Below the pieces are notes generated by a model. The model did not search any database and had not been told where the DNA came from. It saw only the letters and a program-made list of their open reading frames with translations. From Arbacia lixula (Eukaryota; Echinodermata; Echinoidea; Arbacioida; Arbaciidae), in NCBI GenBank assembly GCA_963669155.1, contig OZ022581.1, forward strand, positions 5,470,300 through 5,534,299: a stretch of DNA of 64,000 bases, given 5' to 3'. This document shows positions 35,398-48,494 of this stretch, one piece after another. How positions within the stretch are numbered: position 1 is the first letter of the stretch; each line of letters starts with the position of its first letter. A program made the translations under genes and the position numbers.

Positions 35398-38300
35398 TTC
35401 CCCAGGACCATATAGCATTTGTAAGTGTAAAATCATTCAGAAGAGAACAATACCCTTTTTGCACTACCCCTGCCAGTAATGCAGCCTCTCACTTCAGCCA
35501 GACATGTAGATGTTTAAAAAAACTTATGACACTTGAAAAATGATTAAAAATCAGTAATTACTAGAACCAAGCTAGATTTGACACAACATGAAGTCAAATG
35601 ATGTCACATTTTTGGAAGCATGATTTGTGACACTTCATTAGTTACTTTTTTCAAAATAATTTTGTGAATATTTAATGAGATTTTCTCTTTTGGACAAATT
35701 TAGATTTTTTTTACAGGGTGTAGGCCTACTGCATTTCATGACATCATATTACAAGAGTACCACCTGAAAGTCCAGTTGAATTTTCAATAGTGTGCAAACA
35801 AACAATATGAGAAGTATCGAGACAGTACATTTTATTTTATCATACATTGAATAAATACTGTTAGAATTCATTTTAAAAAGCATGAAAATAAGCACAAGCT
35901 CCAACACATATTACATGTATGTGCGTTTTTGTGCCATTACATATCCCAGTTGTACATGTGTATTCGCTTTCTGTACCCCACCACAGATAGTTCTCAGATT
36001 GCAAACCAACATGGTGACAGAAAGGACTGTGCTTGCCAAAGCCCTACTGTGTATGCAGTGTTACAGCTTATTATTTAAATGCTTTTGAAAGCTTCCAATC
36101 CTAAGGACTTTTAGCTTGCTTTCTCCCCTTCCTTGGAAGCAGTCTCAGAAGAAGTCCCATTGTGTTTCCCATTTGCCCTATGAAAGGGCCCTCCCCGTCT
36201 GCCATTGTGCTGGCACAGAGAACAATGGAGGGTGAAGAATGGGGGCAACAATGGGAGGCTTTGTGGCCTGACTATGGTCCTTAAAGGAAAATGCAACCCT
36301 GATGTTAAAGTACATGTTAGTCAAATTTAATTTAAAAATTGGCAAATCAGAGGAACAGATTAGAAGAAGTATGAGAAAAATCAGACATGGTATGTGAAAT
36401 TATAACGAAGTGTTTTGTAACAAAATATCAGTAATCACTAGCCATTTTTATTCCTTGCACTGTAAAGGAAAGGTCGACAAGCGATCCTTTGGTTATTGTC
36501 TTTCTTAAATGTATGTTACATAGGAACAATGAAAGTCTGTTGTGGACTCACTGATTTTACCATGATTGTTATTAATTAGGAGGCAATGATAGTAATTATG
36601 ATTTTTGAAATGAAGAAACAGATATTTTCCTCAAAACTTTTTACAGCTCTGTTCCATTGAAAAGTCTCCTTAAGTTTTTTTTTTAATTAAACTGATCATC
36701 AGGGCATTAGCCCCCTTGAAATGATGATAAAACATTCTATACACTATAGATGTACATGTATCTTGTGACATCTTGTGATGATACATAGGTCAAACAAATA
36801 TTAAATTTATTATTTCTCAATAGTATTTTATACAAGGTATGTTTATTTGGTTTTATAGAACTGGACATTTATTGCGTAAACTTCCAGTTTGACATGAACA
36901 TCATAGAGTATGTGGCATGTATCATGATGCAAGCAAGACTGTGCTATGTTCAGTATATTGCTTTTGATTTATATGTGTGAGGTTTATTCTCACAGGGAGG
37001 GCTCATTTTCATGCATTTTAATTTCTGTACTGGCTTGGAACTGGCCTTTAGAAACACCTTCAGCCACATACATATGTAGTGTACTGTACCATTGTCAAGT
37101 CCAATGTAATAATGATGGGTTACTGATTGAAAAAAAAAGAAATAAAAGTTTTTGTTTTTGTGCTGTTGACAATATTTATGTTGTGTTGGTAAATGTTTTT
37201 AAACATCATGAGGGAAGTTCCTTACTGTAAGAGTAGAATCAGCAATGCTTGAAAACTTCCAAAACTCATTGAAGCATGTTGTTGTGACATCGGTCCAAAC
37301 AAGAAATTCAGATCAGGTCTCTGAATGGGAGCCTCCATTGATTACGAAGTTTCAACATCACCATGTGACATGGCTACATGAAGGCTTCCACCCTATTGTA
37401 GCGATGGTCCTCGTCCCGGTCGTCCGCTTTTGTATGAGATCCCAGGGCCCTTGTGGCCATTAATAATTAAGAACTCCCAATTCTTCTCTAACAATGTAGT
37501 ATGACGTACGGTCCATAATAGCCTACATGTAGCCTAAATACCATACAATGTTCTTTCAGCTGGGTTATATGTAAGTTATTTTCTTGTGTCTGATCATTCT
37601 CCCCTCTCTGAGTCACATGATCTGAGTATCTGACTTCATTTGCTCTTTGAAGTAGGGCAAGCATGTGAGTCATAACATATGTAGGTGTTCAAAAGAACTT
37701 TTGAAAAATAATGTTAACATGAGGTCGCACTGCTCAACTTTGGTTCAGTTTGTAGATTGCAATGTGAGTGCAAAAATAAATATCAAGGTGTATATTGGTA
37801 ATAATGTTTGAACTGATATGGGATGGATGATTTGACTTTTGAATTTATCAGTCAATTTGTGGTATCTGGTCTCACACACAATATTCTTATGCACTTCGGA
37901 GCTCTACATGTACATGTATATGGGGGACTGGGGGAGGATTATAACTGTACCTAATTGTAGATTGAGAAATCAATAGTATTGATTGGTGGTTGGCCCTGTG
38001 AAAGGGTGAATACTTCTGGGCAGTTGCTCAATGTGTTTCTTTGTTTGGATAGGTGTAAACACAACAGTGTTAAAAGATGTCCATCTTGTTATAGATTGAT
38101 GGGTGTGGATAGAGCAGTGCTCTTGGACTAATGTGGATCATTTTTATTGAGTGGCCTTCTTTTTCTCTATTTATTCTTCTTTTCTCCTCTTTCCTTTTCC
38201 TTTTTTCCTCTTTCTAACCCCCCCCCCCCCTTTTTTTCTGTTTCTGTATCTTGTTTTCTTCTCCTTTCTTCTTTCAGCATACTCTGGCAAAATATATTGT

Positions 38301-40009
38301 AGAGCATTTTTTGTTAATCAACTGTTGTGTACTTCCTTTTTCTTCTTTTGCTTCTTTTATTGCATCTTCTTCGTTTCTTTGTTTAAAGGCCCTATCTTCT
38401 TTGTCTTCATGAGTATTTTTCTTCCTTTTCAGTGATATGCAAATGCCTTTCGCTTACATGTACCTCTAAACTCTAAGCAGGCATTGTACAGGCTATAGCA
38501 CATGTGTAGGGCTTTCTGTGTTTTTCCCTTTCAACTTCACCTAAAGTCAGTTGACAATGGGCTAAAAATAAGCCTTAGATTTTGCAAGTTTCCTCCAAAC
38601 ATTTACCCTCATTATTGTAGCAACCTTTCTTCTCAGGATCCCTCCAGTTTCAAAACACTTGAAGTAAACAAATCACAGCATGAAGGAGGAAGCGTTCCAG
38701 GCTCCATAACATAAAAGTTTGCTATCAATTGCAAATTTGAAAGACAAATTCTCATTGGTTACTGGTCAGTCTGTTGAACAAAAAGCGCATGGAACAATGG
38801 CATTGATTGGTCATTACCATTTTGTGTTTGATTGCAGACCTTCATGTTATGGAGCCCAGGTCTCAGAAGCCCTGTTCGTATATGACTTTATGGTACCATG
38901 TTACCGCATTATCACTGAGACGCTCTTCACATGCAACACATTGAAAATGCTGTAATGTTGCCCTCATATTTTAGCACTGGATTCAGTGCATATGAAGAGA
39001 GTCCATGGATAAGTGGTATGGTGCACATTATTAAGATGGCTATACAGAACCGATTGCACAATCATAAAAGAAACATGACATCATTTTGAGGAGTGATGCA
39101 TTGTGACAAGCATTTTCACAAAGCGGCTCCCAGCCATAACAGCCCCTGTTTTTCTGATGTAGCTTATAAGATTTGCTTCTGGCGATAACACAGTATTTTC
39201 CCCAAGTTTTGATCCACAAAAGAGCCAGAAAAAGAGCAAAGCTAGTACCACAGTACTCATGTGACTTTCACCCATCTATCAGAAATGCATGTGCAAAATC
39301 TATGCAATTGTTGCACTCATATTGTTGATACATGTAGATGGCAACTGTGAACAGGGTTATAGTGTTGACCTGCTCATTTAATAGACCCACAATAATGAGG
39401 ATTTTAAGGACTACCAGTAGGCTACATACATGTTTGTGCTTTGTCCCATGGCAGATCTCCAATGTACGTCTAAAATATGGCTTCAATCTTTCTTTAAGTA
39501 GCATCTTCACTTTCTTCTTTTTTCCCCTTCATATCATTTCAGTCTATTTCAAAGATGTTCATGTACATGTAAAATTAGTAAATGAAACAGTATGTGTGTT
39601 CTCTCAAAGCTTAATTAATGGATTAGGGAAGATAATTGGATTATTGTATACATAATGTAGAAGGTGAAAGGAGTGAAGAAGAAGGTGAGAAAGTCATCCA
39701 GGGATGGGGCATAAGTGAAAAAAGTACGATGTTTAAGATATTTTTTCACTTTCCCTGATTCATTATTTTATATGTTGGCAGGTCAATTATCAAAAATGCC
39801 AATAGTATATGTATGTAAATGACACAATTTGTGTGTTGCTGTACTGAACGGATTAGAGAGAGAATTGAGTTACAGTGTACATAAGAGAGAAAATGAAAGG
39901 AGTAAAGTCGTTCAGGGATGGGGGGTACCTGTACCTACCACTGCCCTGCTTCAGTAGAAGCAACAATAGGCCCAAATCCTAAATGTACATAGGACCAGCA
40001 CAGTAGGTC

Positions 40010-40560
40010 CCCCCTAAACAGGGCGCTAATGGGGTCCGCACGAAAATCTACTCCACCCTCTATGAAAACACATTATAAGACTGCACTGAAGAACCTCGTG
40101 ATGGCAGACTCTCCAGGCCAACTAGAACAGAATGGAGCTAGAATCCACCACCGGTCTTGGGGATAATCTGCCCTTTCTTGATAGTCTGTATTTTCAGCCC
40201 ATTTTTGCCCAATTCCACAGGCCCACTAGAAGTTGGGGATAATCAAGTCTTTCTTGACAGTCTGTATTTTTTATTCCATTTTGGGCAAGTTCCACAGGCC
40301 CAGTGAAACAGAATGGAGCTGGAATCACCCACTCTTGGGGATAATCTGGCCTTTGTTGATAGTCTATTTTTTAGCCCATATTTCGGCAAACTCCACCAAG
40401 TCCACTAGGAGCTCGATTTCACCACTGGTCTTAGGGATAATCTGCCCCTCCTAGACTGTTGCATTTTGTGCCCATTTGGGCAAACTCCATAAGCCCACTA
40501 TAACAAAATTAGCTTGAATTCACCACCAGTCTTGGAGATCATCTGCCTCTTCTTGACAGT
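40010..40560. repeat. Imperfect tandem array, unit about 110 bp
   Basis: The phrases CTTGGGGATAATCTG, GATAGTCTGTATTTT, CCCATTTTTGCC, CTCCACAGGCCCACTAG and AACAGAATGGAGCT, or variants, recur about five times. No conserved frame runs through it. Confidence 0.7.
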
Positions 40561-40615
40561 CTTCTAACCCAAACTGGGGGACACAAACTCCTCCTGCCTC
40601 GTTAGATAGCAACAT

Positions 40616-40710
40616 GGTGCATATTCTTTTGTTCTCTGCTTGCCCAACAAAGCAACATGCACCATTTTGCTACCTATTGAAACTGAGTTGACCAAACTCT
40701 GTGTATAGAT
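40616..40710. repeat. Dispersed repeat, copy 2
   Basis: This matches the repeat at 23390-23495: ATTCTTTTG, TGCTTGCCCAACAAAGCAAC, CTATTGAAACTGAGTTGACC and AAACTCTGTGTA in the same order. It is truncated and diverged, without visible terminal repeats. Confidence 0.55.
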
Positions 40711-41042
40711 GGCTATGGGCCCGACATTGAGGAATAAGAGATATATGAAGGCCATAGTTCATTCTGCCAACATTTGACCAAACTGGAATATTATGATTCA
40801 GACTTGATATTATGGGTTCTGCGAATGTTTATAGTTGTATTTTTTATTAACATGCATGATTGAAGTATCCAAGGGGCCATGGATGTATGAATAGTTTTGA
40901 GATGTACAAAATTTATGGGAAATTTTGACAAAAACCACAAGGTTCTGTTGTTAAGGTCAGCACATTATCTCTACTTACGCCACTTTAACATACTTATGTG
41001 CACATAGTTGCCATGAAAGTGGATATTAGTGCAGTGATTTAC

Positions 41043-41278
41043 AGTTGTTGTTTTTTCTAAAGAAAAGCTTGTCCTGTTGGTGTCCGCACTCTTCTTTGCC
41101 TCTCTCACCAGGAGACCACAGAGAACTAATATAAAAGGTGTCTGGGCTAATACTGATTGATCATGATGACTGTCCCTCGGTGTGGCTGCTGTGTATTGTA
41201 TTGACAAATGACAACCATCTCTGACCAGCCAGAGCATTATCACAAAATAACTTGTAATCTGTCGATTTATCATTCGTG
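41043..41278 (-). CDS. Candidate cryptic exon A (minus strand)
   Basis: On the minus strand a good acceptor (TTCTGTTTTCTTTACAG) opens a segment with two leading bases and then exactly 78 stop-free codons before a donor GTAAAT. The peptide includes VRDGCHLSIQYTAATPRDSH, then LAQTPFILVLCGLLVREAKK. It ends in phase 0, the phase in which candidate exon B starts, so the two could be joined. No domain is recognised. The plus strand has its own acceptor at 41062 and a short open frame, so orientation is uncertain. Confidence 0.27.
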
Positions 41279-41589
41279 CTGTAAAGAAAACAGAAATACA
41301 CGCTTGCAGTAGAGTCTTGTCACTTTAAATGGAAAAAAGTGTAATGGAACTACATGCATGTTTTATATGTTAAGAAGCATAATTTGTACAAATGGATTTT
41401 TATGTTCAGGCATCCATTATGCGTAGATTCATGCCCAAACATAGATGTGTTAAGTGGCAAAATGCAAGGTACATGTATTATATTATGCTAGGATAATTTT
41501 TCATTCAATACTTTCTATCACTTAGGAAGGGAAGGGGGAAGAAGGAAGTAATAAATACATGATATTTCTGAAATAAGATGCTGTCCTTT

Positions 41590-42540
41590 TAAATGAAGAG
41601 ATCTGCTGTAGTTTTGCCACCTCTCCCACTCGCCTTTCCCTCTTCCACCTGCACCGCTTCCTTCTTCATCACTTCCCCTTTTCCCCTTAATCCTTTCCCC
41701 TTCATATCTTTATCCAATCTCCATTATCCCTACTCTCTTTCCCTTGCTGAACCCATACCCTTTCATCCCTTCTTCCTTTATTCCTTTCCTTCTATCCAAT
41801 TCCTCTTCATCCCTCCCCTCTTAACCCTTCTCCTTTAATCATATCCACCTTCATCCCTTTCTCCCTTAATCCCATCCTCTTCATCTCTCCCCTTCATCCC
41901 TTTCCCATTTAGCCCTTCCACCTTCATCCCTCCCCTTCATCCCTCCCCTTCATCCCTTTCCTATTAACCACCCTTCCACCTTCATCCCTCCCCTTCATCC
42001 CTCCCCTTCATCCCTCCCCTTCATCCCACCCCTTCATCCCTTTCTCATTTACCCCTTCCACCTACATCCATCCCCTTCATCCCTTTCCCATTTATATGTA
42101 GCCCTTCCACCTTCATCCCTACCTTCATCCCTTTCCCATTTAGCCCTTCCACCTTCATCCCTCCCCTTCATCCCTTTCCCATTTAGCCCTTCCACCTTCA
42201 TCCCGCCCCTTCATCCCTTTCCCATTTAGCCCTTCCACCTACATCCTTTCCTCCTTCATTCCTTTCATCATTGTCCCTTCCCCTTCACCCTTTCCATCTT
42301 CATCTCTTCCATTTCATTTCTTCCCTATCCCTTAACCCTTCATCCCTTTGTCCCTTCCCCTTCATCTCTTCCATTTCATCCCTTCCTCTTCACCCTATCT
42401 CCCTTCATCCCTCCCACTTTCATCCCATCCCCTTTCACCCCACCCCGATTCTCCCCTTTCTATTCATCCTATCTCCCTTCATTCCTTCCCCCTTCCTCCC
42501 TTTGTCCCTTCCCTCGTCATCCCTTCCACCCCACTAAACT
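41590..42540. repeat. Pyrimidine-rich minisatellite (CCTTCATCCC type)
   Basis: Almost 1 kb of CT-rich DNA is built from CCTTCATCCC, TTTCCCATTTAGCCC and TTCCACCTT blocks in changing order. The clearest period is about 33 bp between 41895 and 42240. Open frames of Ser/Pro/Phe across it are artefacts. The purine/pyrimidine strand asymmetry is strong. Confidence 0.92.
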
Positions 42541-43096
42541 CCATGTCCAGGAGCCTGTAGCCTTCACAACTTGTTTTTCGCTCCCTTTCATGGCTTCTAT
42601 TGTGGCACTCTTGTTGTAAACAGAGAACGTTATTCAAGCTTGTCGACCTGTAACTACAATATTCATATTCAGGGTGCCTTCTTGAGAGGGTGGTGGTCTA
42701 TTTATAGTTTAGCGACACTGATTGCTACTCCCCTGAATAGCTGTAGGCCTTTATTGCTGCTTTGTCAACTCTTTCCCGTTTTTTCTCACACAAATTGAAA
42801 GTTTTTGTGTCCTTTTACATGTAAGTGCTTCTTCATTGAGCATAAAGCCTACTTCGCTGTTTCTGCTTATAAGTGTTACTAGAGCTGGATCATTAACTTC
42901 ATTTCTTCAGGACTACATTTACTACATTGTGATTACATGGGTTGTTCTGTGAAACCTCAATGTTTTACAGATCATCTTGTCTAGTAACCATCTCCACCCC
43001 AGAGGTGATAAACTGTGTTATGATTGATATGGACTATCATTGTGTGGTATTGAGGGGGTTGAATTCAATGACTAGAGTTGCCAGTAGTGATGCACT

Positions 43097-43475
43097 CTAA
43101 AAGGGCATATACTGTACTGGGAAGGCAAAAAAGCCTTCAAAAGGTAATTGTTAGCAATCTTGTTGCCAATGGTCTTAAATTCATGTATTGACCATTTTAG
43201 AAGCTTGCTAAACTTTATTTGCCCTCAAATGATCCACATATGGAGTAATTAATGATTCATGATTAAATCCTCAAAATGTTCGGGCCGAACATTTTGAGGA
43301 TTTGTGATCTAATCACTCATTACTTCAAATGTAGATCATTTGAGTGCAAATAACTTTCAGCAAGCTTCTAAAATAGACAATACATGAATTTAAGACCATT
43401 GGCAACAAGATTGCTAACAGTTACATTTTGAAGGATTTTTTGCCTTCACAGTACAGTACAGGGAGGGTATATTAC
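43097..43475. mobile_element. Palindromic MITE, family 3
   Basis: Ends AAGGGCATATACTGTACTGG and CAGTACAGGGAGGGTATATT are inverted. The arms are nearly full length: GGTCTTAAATTCATGTATTG on the left returns as CAATACATGAATTTAAGACC on the right. The centre is AATGTTCGGGCCGAACATT. The flanks are CTAA on the left and no clear TTAA on the right. Relatives are at 50232-50602 and 55044-55275. Confidence 0.8.
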
Positions 43476-43802
43476 ACTTGCTGTCTTCAAACTCGGAATA
43501 TTAGAGAGAGAAGAATTAGTGAATGTTTTGAAACTTTTGAATACACTGGAACATGTTACAATGATTGACAATGCACAACGCTCTGAAAGTTGACAAGGTG
43601 GGTCCACCACTGTGAAAGAATTTTCCTAGCCAGTACAGTATCTTTCATGGCTATGAGTTTTATTGTAGAATACTTAACACTCAATGTATCCAAAGTCACC
43701 ATGTACATGTAGTCTGCCCGTAAAGACTTCATGTGGCCTTCCACTCTTCTCTTTCAATAATGTAGATTTTGCTCCCCAACCCTTTACAAAAAAACTTCTT
43801 AT

Positions 43803-44150
43803 TTAAAGATGGCCCGTCCCTTTTACAAACATCTGTAGCACGTATCTTTGGGATGCCAACTGTTAAATTTTAAGGTCAGAGGTACTATAACTGCCGTAGA
43901 ATGAATGAAAATCGAACACTGAGATTTGATTCAATTTGATTACCGACCTTTCACTTTTTGAAATTATGACTATTTTCGTGGTATGAAAAAAGAAAGCTCG
44001 ATCAATGATTGTTGAAGATAATTTCCTCAAAACTGAATATTATGCTTTGTCGATTCCAGGGAAAGGTTATATATCCACTCTTTCTCACATGATGACAAAG
44101 TCAGGGAACTTTCAGAATTAGGTCTGCAAAAGGGACGGGCTACCCATTAA
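43803..44150. mobile_element. TTAA-flanked MITE, family 2A
   Basis: Flanked by TTAA on both sides with termini AGATGGCCCGTCCCTTTTAC and GCAAAAGGGACGGGCTACCC. The interior is close to the copy at 16381-16740, including GTCAGGGAACTTTCAGAATT near the right end. Confidence 0.82.
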
Positions 44151-45462
44151 AGGTACAGGGTAGAAAAGCCATTGCAGAACCATTTTGCCATCATCACATG
44201 CTCTAGATTTTTAAGAAAAAAATTATGATTCCTTCCTGATTTCTGACAGCAAACAAGAAAGGAAGCCCAGAATGGTGCTCCATTGATTACTGATCTTGTC
44301 GTCTTTACCACTTCCAACCCTTACCCTGTAATCATTTCATGTGAAAGTTTGGAGACTCTTACTCCATGGCTCTGTCTCCTTTGCGGATAACATTTTAACA
44401 TTTCTTTTACTGCTGAAAGTTTAGAGGCGACTTCTACACTTTGAATAGATTCCACAGAGTTTGGTACTTATTGTTAAAATGTCTGCTATTGTGCTGGCCC
44501 TTTCACAAGCGCTAAGATAAATTACATGGTAATTGGGTAGTCCTTTCATGTAGCACTAATGTGCATGTATTGTACATCTACGTTGTTCCTTAGGGCTGTG
44601 CTACTGATTATAATTGCACAAATTGGTCTGGTTGAAATGACATTTTTAAAGAGAGAAAACTAATTCATTGTGACATGATAATTGGCCACATTGTGTCATT
44701 TTTCATGTCAGAACAGCTTATGTTACTTTATTGAATACGTACTAGTATTACATTAAAACGGAGACGCCACCCACGATATGCAAGAAAACAAAATTATACA
44801 AGTACCCTTTTTAAATGCTAGTTACATGTCAGGCTTCATGTGCGCTCAAGCCTAATGTCGTAAACGAACACCATGAACAATGTTTTGCATAATACATTAT
44901 GAGGAAAAAATATTTTTCACAGGTTTTTTTTTTAACCTAGCAGTGGCTTACAGTAGGTAGCGTTCATGCGCCACTTTTTTGCCCGCGAATCATGATTCAA
45001 AAACATTTCTGCAGAGTCACAATTGCGTACATACAAAATTGAATATAAATGTGATTCAAATCACAAACATGAAAAAGGGGCGTTTGGAAAGACGTTTCTG
45101 CAGACTCACGGTTGAAAAAGGTGGCATGAACACAACCATGATTTGAATCATGATTCTATGACATTGTGTCGGCCTATTTCCGGTGCTAGTCAATCAGTCA
45201 ACGTAGAAGTCAGAAAACGCATGCGTAAAAGCTGACCTATACTTCCTGGATCAAACTGCGTACTGCAATGCACACTGGATTGGCTCGAACCAGACTGGGG
45301 CTAAGTGAAAGTTCTGATGCTGCTTTATTGTGTTTTCAGTCATGTTCCTTTCTTTCAAGTAAACCAGCTCTTTTGAAAAAAAAATGTAGCAGAGGAAACC
45401 TCGGTGCCATGGACACACACATGTGTAACACACAAATAAGGTTTTCATAGCTCCTTACTGAG

Positions 45463-46480
45463 GGGTTTAATACTTCAAGAATGATTTCAGGCTCAATTTT
45501 GGTTCCTTTTTTAAATTTCCCCTGTCCCTTGAAGGCCCGTAATGCTACACCAAACACTAGGGCTCCACAGTCCTAAATTCCCCTGCCCCTTAGAGGTCCA
45601 GGAATGCTACACTTGAACACTGGGGGCCCACGGTGTAAAACTCCTCTGTCCCTTTAAAACCCAAGAATGCTTCACCGAACACTGGGGGTCCATAATGTAA
45701 AACTCCCACATTCATTAAAGGTCCAGGAACACTACACTGAATACTGAAAGCCCAAGGTGTAAAATCGTCCTGTCCCTTAAAGACCCAGGAATGCTACACT
45801 GAACCCCGGGAGAAGGGTGGGGCCAAGGTTTAAAACTTTCCATCCCTTTAAAGCTCAGGAAGTCAACACGGAACACTGGGGGTCCACGGTGTAAAACTCC
45901 CCTGTCCTTTTAAAGACAGCCCGTCCCTTTTTCAGATCATCACAAAACCATCGAAACATTGGCAAAACATAGAGAAGTGATAGCAAGCTGTATATTCATA
46001 ATTTGAAACTGATATGTTGTGTCAAATTCAAATAATGCACGTAAACAACGTCTGATTAATAGTCTTTACCTCAGGCTCTTATAGCAGTTTGTGTTGAAAT
46101 ATCTGCTTTCTTGATTAATCTGTTTATTAAATTATAAAACGCATTATATAAAAAAAAATGTTCTATAGAAGGAATCATCTCCAAAGTTTGGTAATTACTC
46201 ATAAAATTAGGATTTCACACATGCATAATAACCACATAGATACTGTAACAAAGACTAATACTTTTTTCTCTAGTACGAAAAAAGTCGGTTTGAAATTTAA
46301 CGGCTGAAATTTTTACATATACACAAAGCTTCAACATGCTATATTCTGAGAAATGGTCTTGAATCACACTTTCTTCAATTTACGATCGTGAAAGACAATT
46401 TCAAATTTTAAGCTTGCAAAAGGGACGGACAATCTTTAAGGCCCAGGAATGCTTCACCAAACACTGGGTATCATTTTATC
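45463..46480. repeat. Tandem array, unit about 62 bp, split by a MITE
   Basis: Units carry CCAGGAATGCTACAC, GAACACTGGGGGTCCA and GTGTAAAACTCC and are separated by CTGTCCCTTTAAA. About seven units precede the MITE at 45910-46439. One partial unit (GGCCCAGGAATGCTTCACC) follows directly after it. Confidence 0.85.
45910..46439 (+). mobile_element. TTAA-flanked MITE, family 2B, copy 3
   Basis: 530 bp between TTAA repeats, in the same orientation as 34587-35115 and nearly the same sequence. It interrupts the tandem array exactly at TTAA. The neighbouring unit has the empty site CCTTTAAAACCCA at 45651-45663. Confidence 0.9.
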
Positions 46481-48494
46481 ACCCACCTCATCATTGTTCC
46501 TCACAGGCGGTTAACTGGAGGCCCAGGGGTGTTCATGAGAGCAATGCCCTCTCATCATTCATGTTTTACCATCTTGGCATCCTGCTTAGGCCAAGAAGGC
46601 GACGTGACACTGACACAGCACGCTGAGTCTGCTCATTGTTCCAATTTCTGAGACGCCTCAGGAGTCTTCACTCTCTCCTAGCCTCTTATTTTTTGTTTAA
46701 GGACCCAGGCTAAGACAATGGCTTGTGTTACTGAGAAATCCTGCTGGGCCAGTAATATGGTTCATTTCTTATTTGTTTTCGAGCATGGTTATTTTGAGCT
46801 AAGTAAGCAAAAATAAAAAGCAATATAGTAAGAAGAGCTGAAAAATAATTATATGCTCAAATCAATATACATTTTATGGTCCAGCTGCGATTAATCGCAA
46901 ATCTTTTTAAGACAGGGTGCTGCTGTTTTATTTCTTTGTCACCTGTATATTCTATGTATTTAATTTTGTTTGTACATACTGGTGTGCTGCACATGGCATG
47001 CACATGTGTGCTGCACACGGAGGAGAAAACAAGGATTGAAAATGTGACTAGTCTTGTCAATACTAGACTCTTATTTCTAAGTTTTAATTAGTCAATGAAG
47101 CCAGACGACCTGGATTTCAGGCAAGGCTTTTAGGTAGTCTACAGATTCAAACTCTTGTCTGCCAGTTGGTTAGTCAGTCGAGTGAGTCTGAATCAATAAG
47201 CCTGAGACTACAGAGACTTCTTGTTTTGTAGCTGTCATCTATGTGACCATTCAGACACAACTTGTAAGTCAGGTGCTAGTCTTGCCTTGCTGACACACAT
47301 GTTGTGCCATTCGCTCTTCACAATTGAGTGTGTTCCTGCAGACTACAGTGAAGCTTCAGATGAGAGAATTTTGACATCCCAATCTCCAGATTGGTATGTT
47401 TACCTGCCCTTCACTGTGACCTAGATCTGGGCATTACCTACTTATTTTCTTCTTCTTTTTCCCCCCTGCTTTTATAAGCTTCACCTGATCCTCAAATATA
47501 CAAGTATATGTGGAGTGTCCATGACATAAAATGAAGAGAATGATACTTGTATTCGCGCTGAGCTGAGCTACTTTTAAGAAGCCCAGTTGACTGGCTTTGT
47601 TAACCAAGAGTGTGGTTTGGTTACAGGGTAATGTGAAGACCTAATTAACATGTTTCCCATCACTTTCTAGCTTTTCCATGCATGTGTGTGTTGTCCTCGG
47701 CTTCTTCGTGTGTGCCGCCATTGTTTCTTGACATTTTGCCCTCAAACAGTATTTCTTTGTGATTTTGCACCATTTTATTTCCAAAGGGCGTCATTATAAA
47801 TAGCCAAACTGGGTCGGTTCACTCCCTGAGCAGTCCACTTTTATCGACTGAACATTCCTCCCAAGTGGCATTATGGGATAGATGGAGTTGGTATGGTGCC
47901 AAGGAAATTTCGGGAAACATTCCCCAAGAAAAAAAAGTTCATTGTTTGATTGAAGTCTGCATGTTGAAAGCTGTTTGGCAAAGATTGAGAGTAGCTAGGC
48001 ATCCACGATCTTGCAATTTGATGGAAAGAAATATATGAGTGCGGTCAGTCTGCTCTGCTGAATATTTCAGGTATATTATCAGTAGATCATGAAATATTGT
48101 AATTTTCAGTGTTTCTTATATGCGATCAGACTACCTTAATTTGGATAATCAAGTTAGAGCTAAACTGCCCGTGTACCCTAGCCCAGGGAATAATTGCAAA
48201 TTTATATGATGAGATTTCTTTCCAAGCCTACTGTCGTGAAATGGACACATTTTACCCTATATTTTGTTCATGGGGGCTCTTTTGGGCATTGTAGAGGCTA
48301 AATTACTCTGAGCCCCCGTGTGATTTCTTCACTGATCCGACCTAAGCTTCCTCTCTGTATCATTGTATGCCCAAGATCTTGATACATCTTGAAATTGTAT
48401 GATATATAAGCTCAAAATAAAGTGCAAGATGGTATGATTGTTTGAGACAAGAGATCTTAATATAACTTTGATTCTTTCTGTGCTTACCTCTCAG

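Larger units (their letters stand above)
27140..48494 (+). other. PSKH1 intron 1 (about 21.4 kb)
   Basis: It begins GTAAGT and ends in the acceptor TACCTCTCAG before 48495. It is AT-rich and filled with MITEs, tandem arrays and microsatellites listed separately. Stretches where I see nothing supportable are about 27662-28987, 29504-32118, 35398-40010, 42541-43096, 44151-45462 and 46481-48494. A small inverted repeat, TATACAGACCA with its complement, lies at 27192-27257, close to the donor. Candidate cryptic exons inside the intron are weak. Confidence 0.9.

Noticed and set aside
36283..36500. Start of a further TTAA element (TTAAAGGAAAATGCAACCC)
   Set aside because: I could not find the matching inverted right end.
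42271..42560. Ser/Pro/His-rich frames of 70-88 codons
   Set aside because: Translation of the pyrimidine minisatellite.
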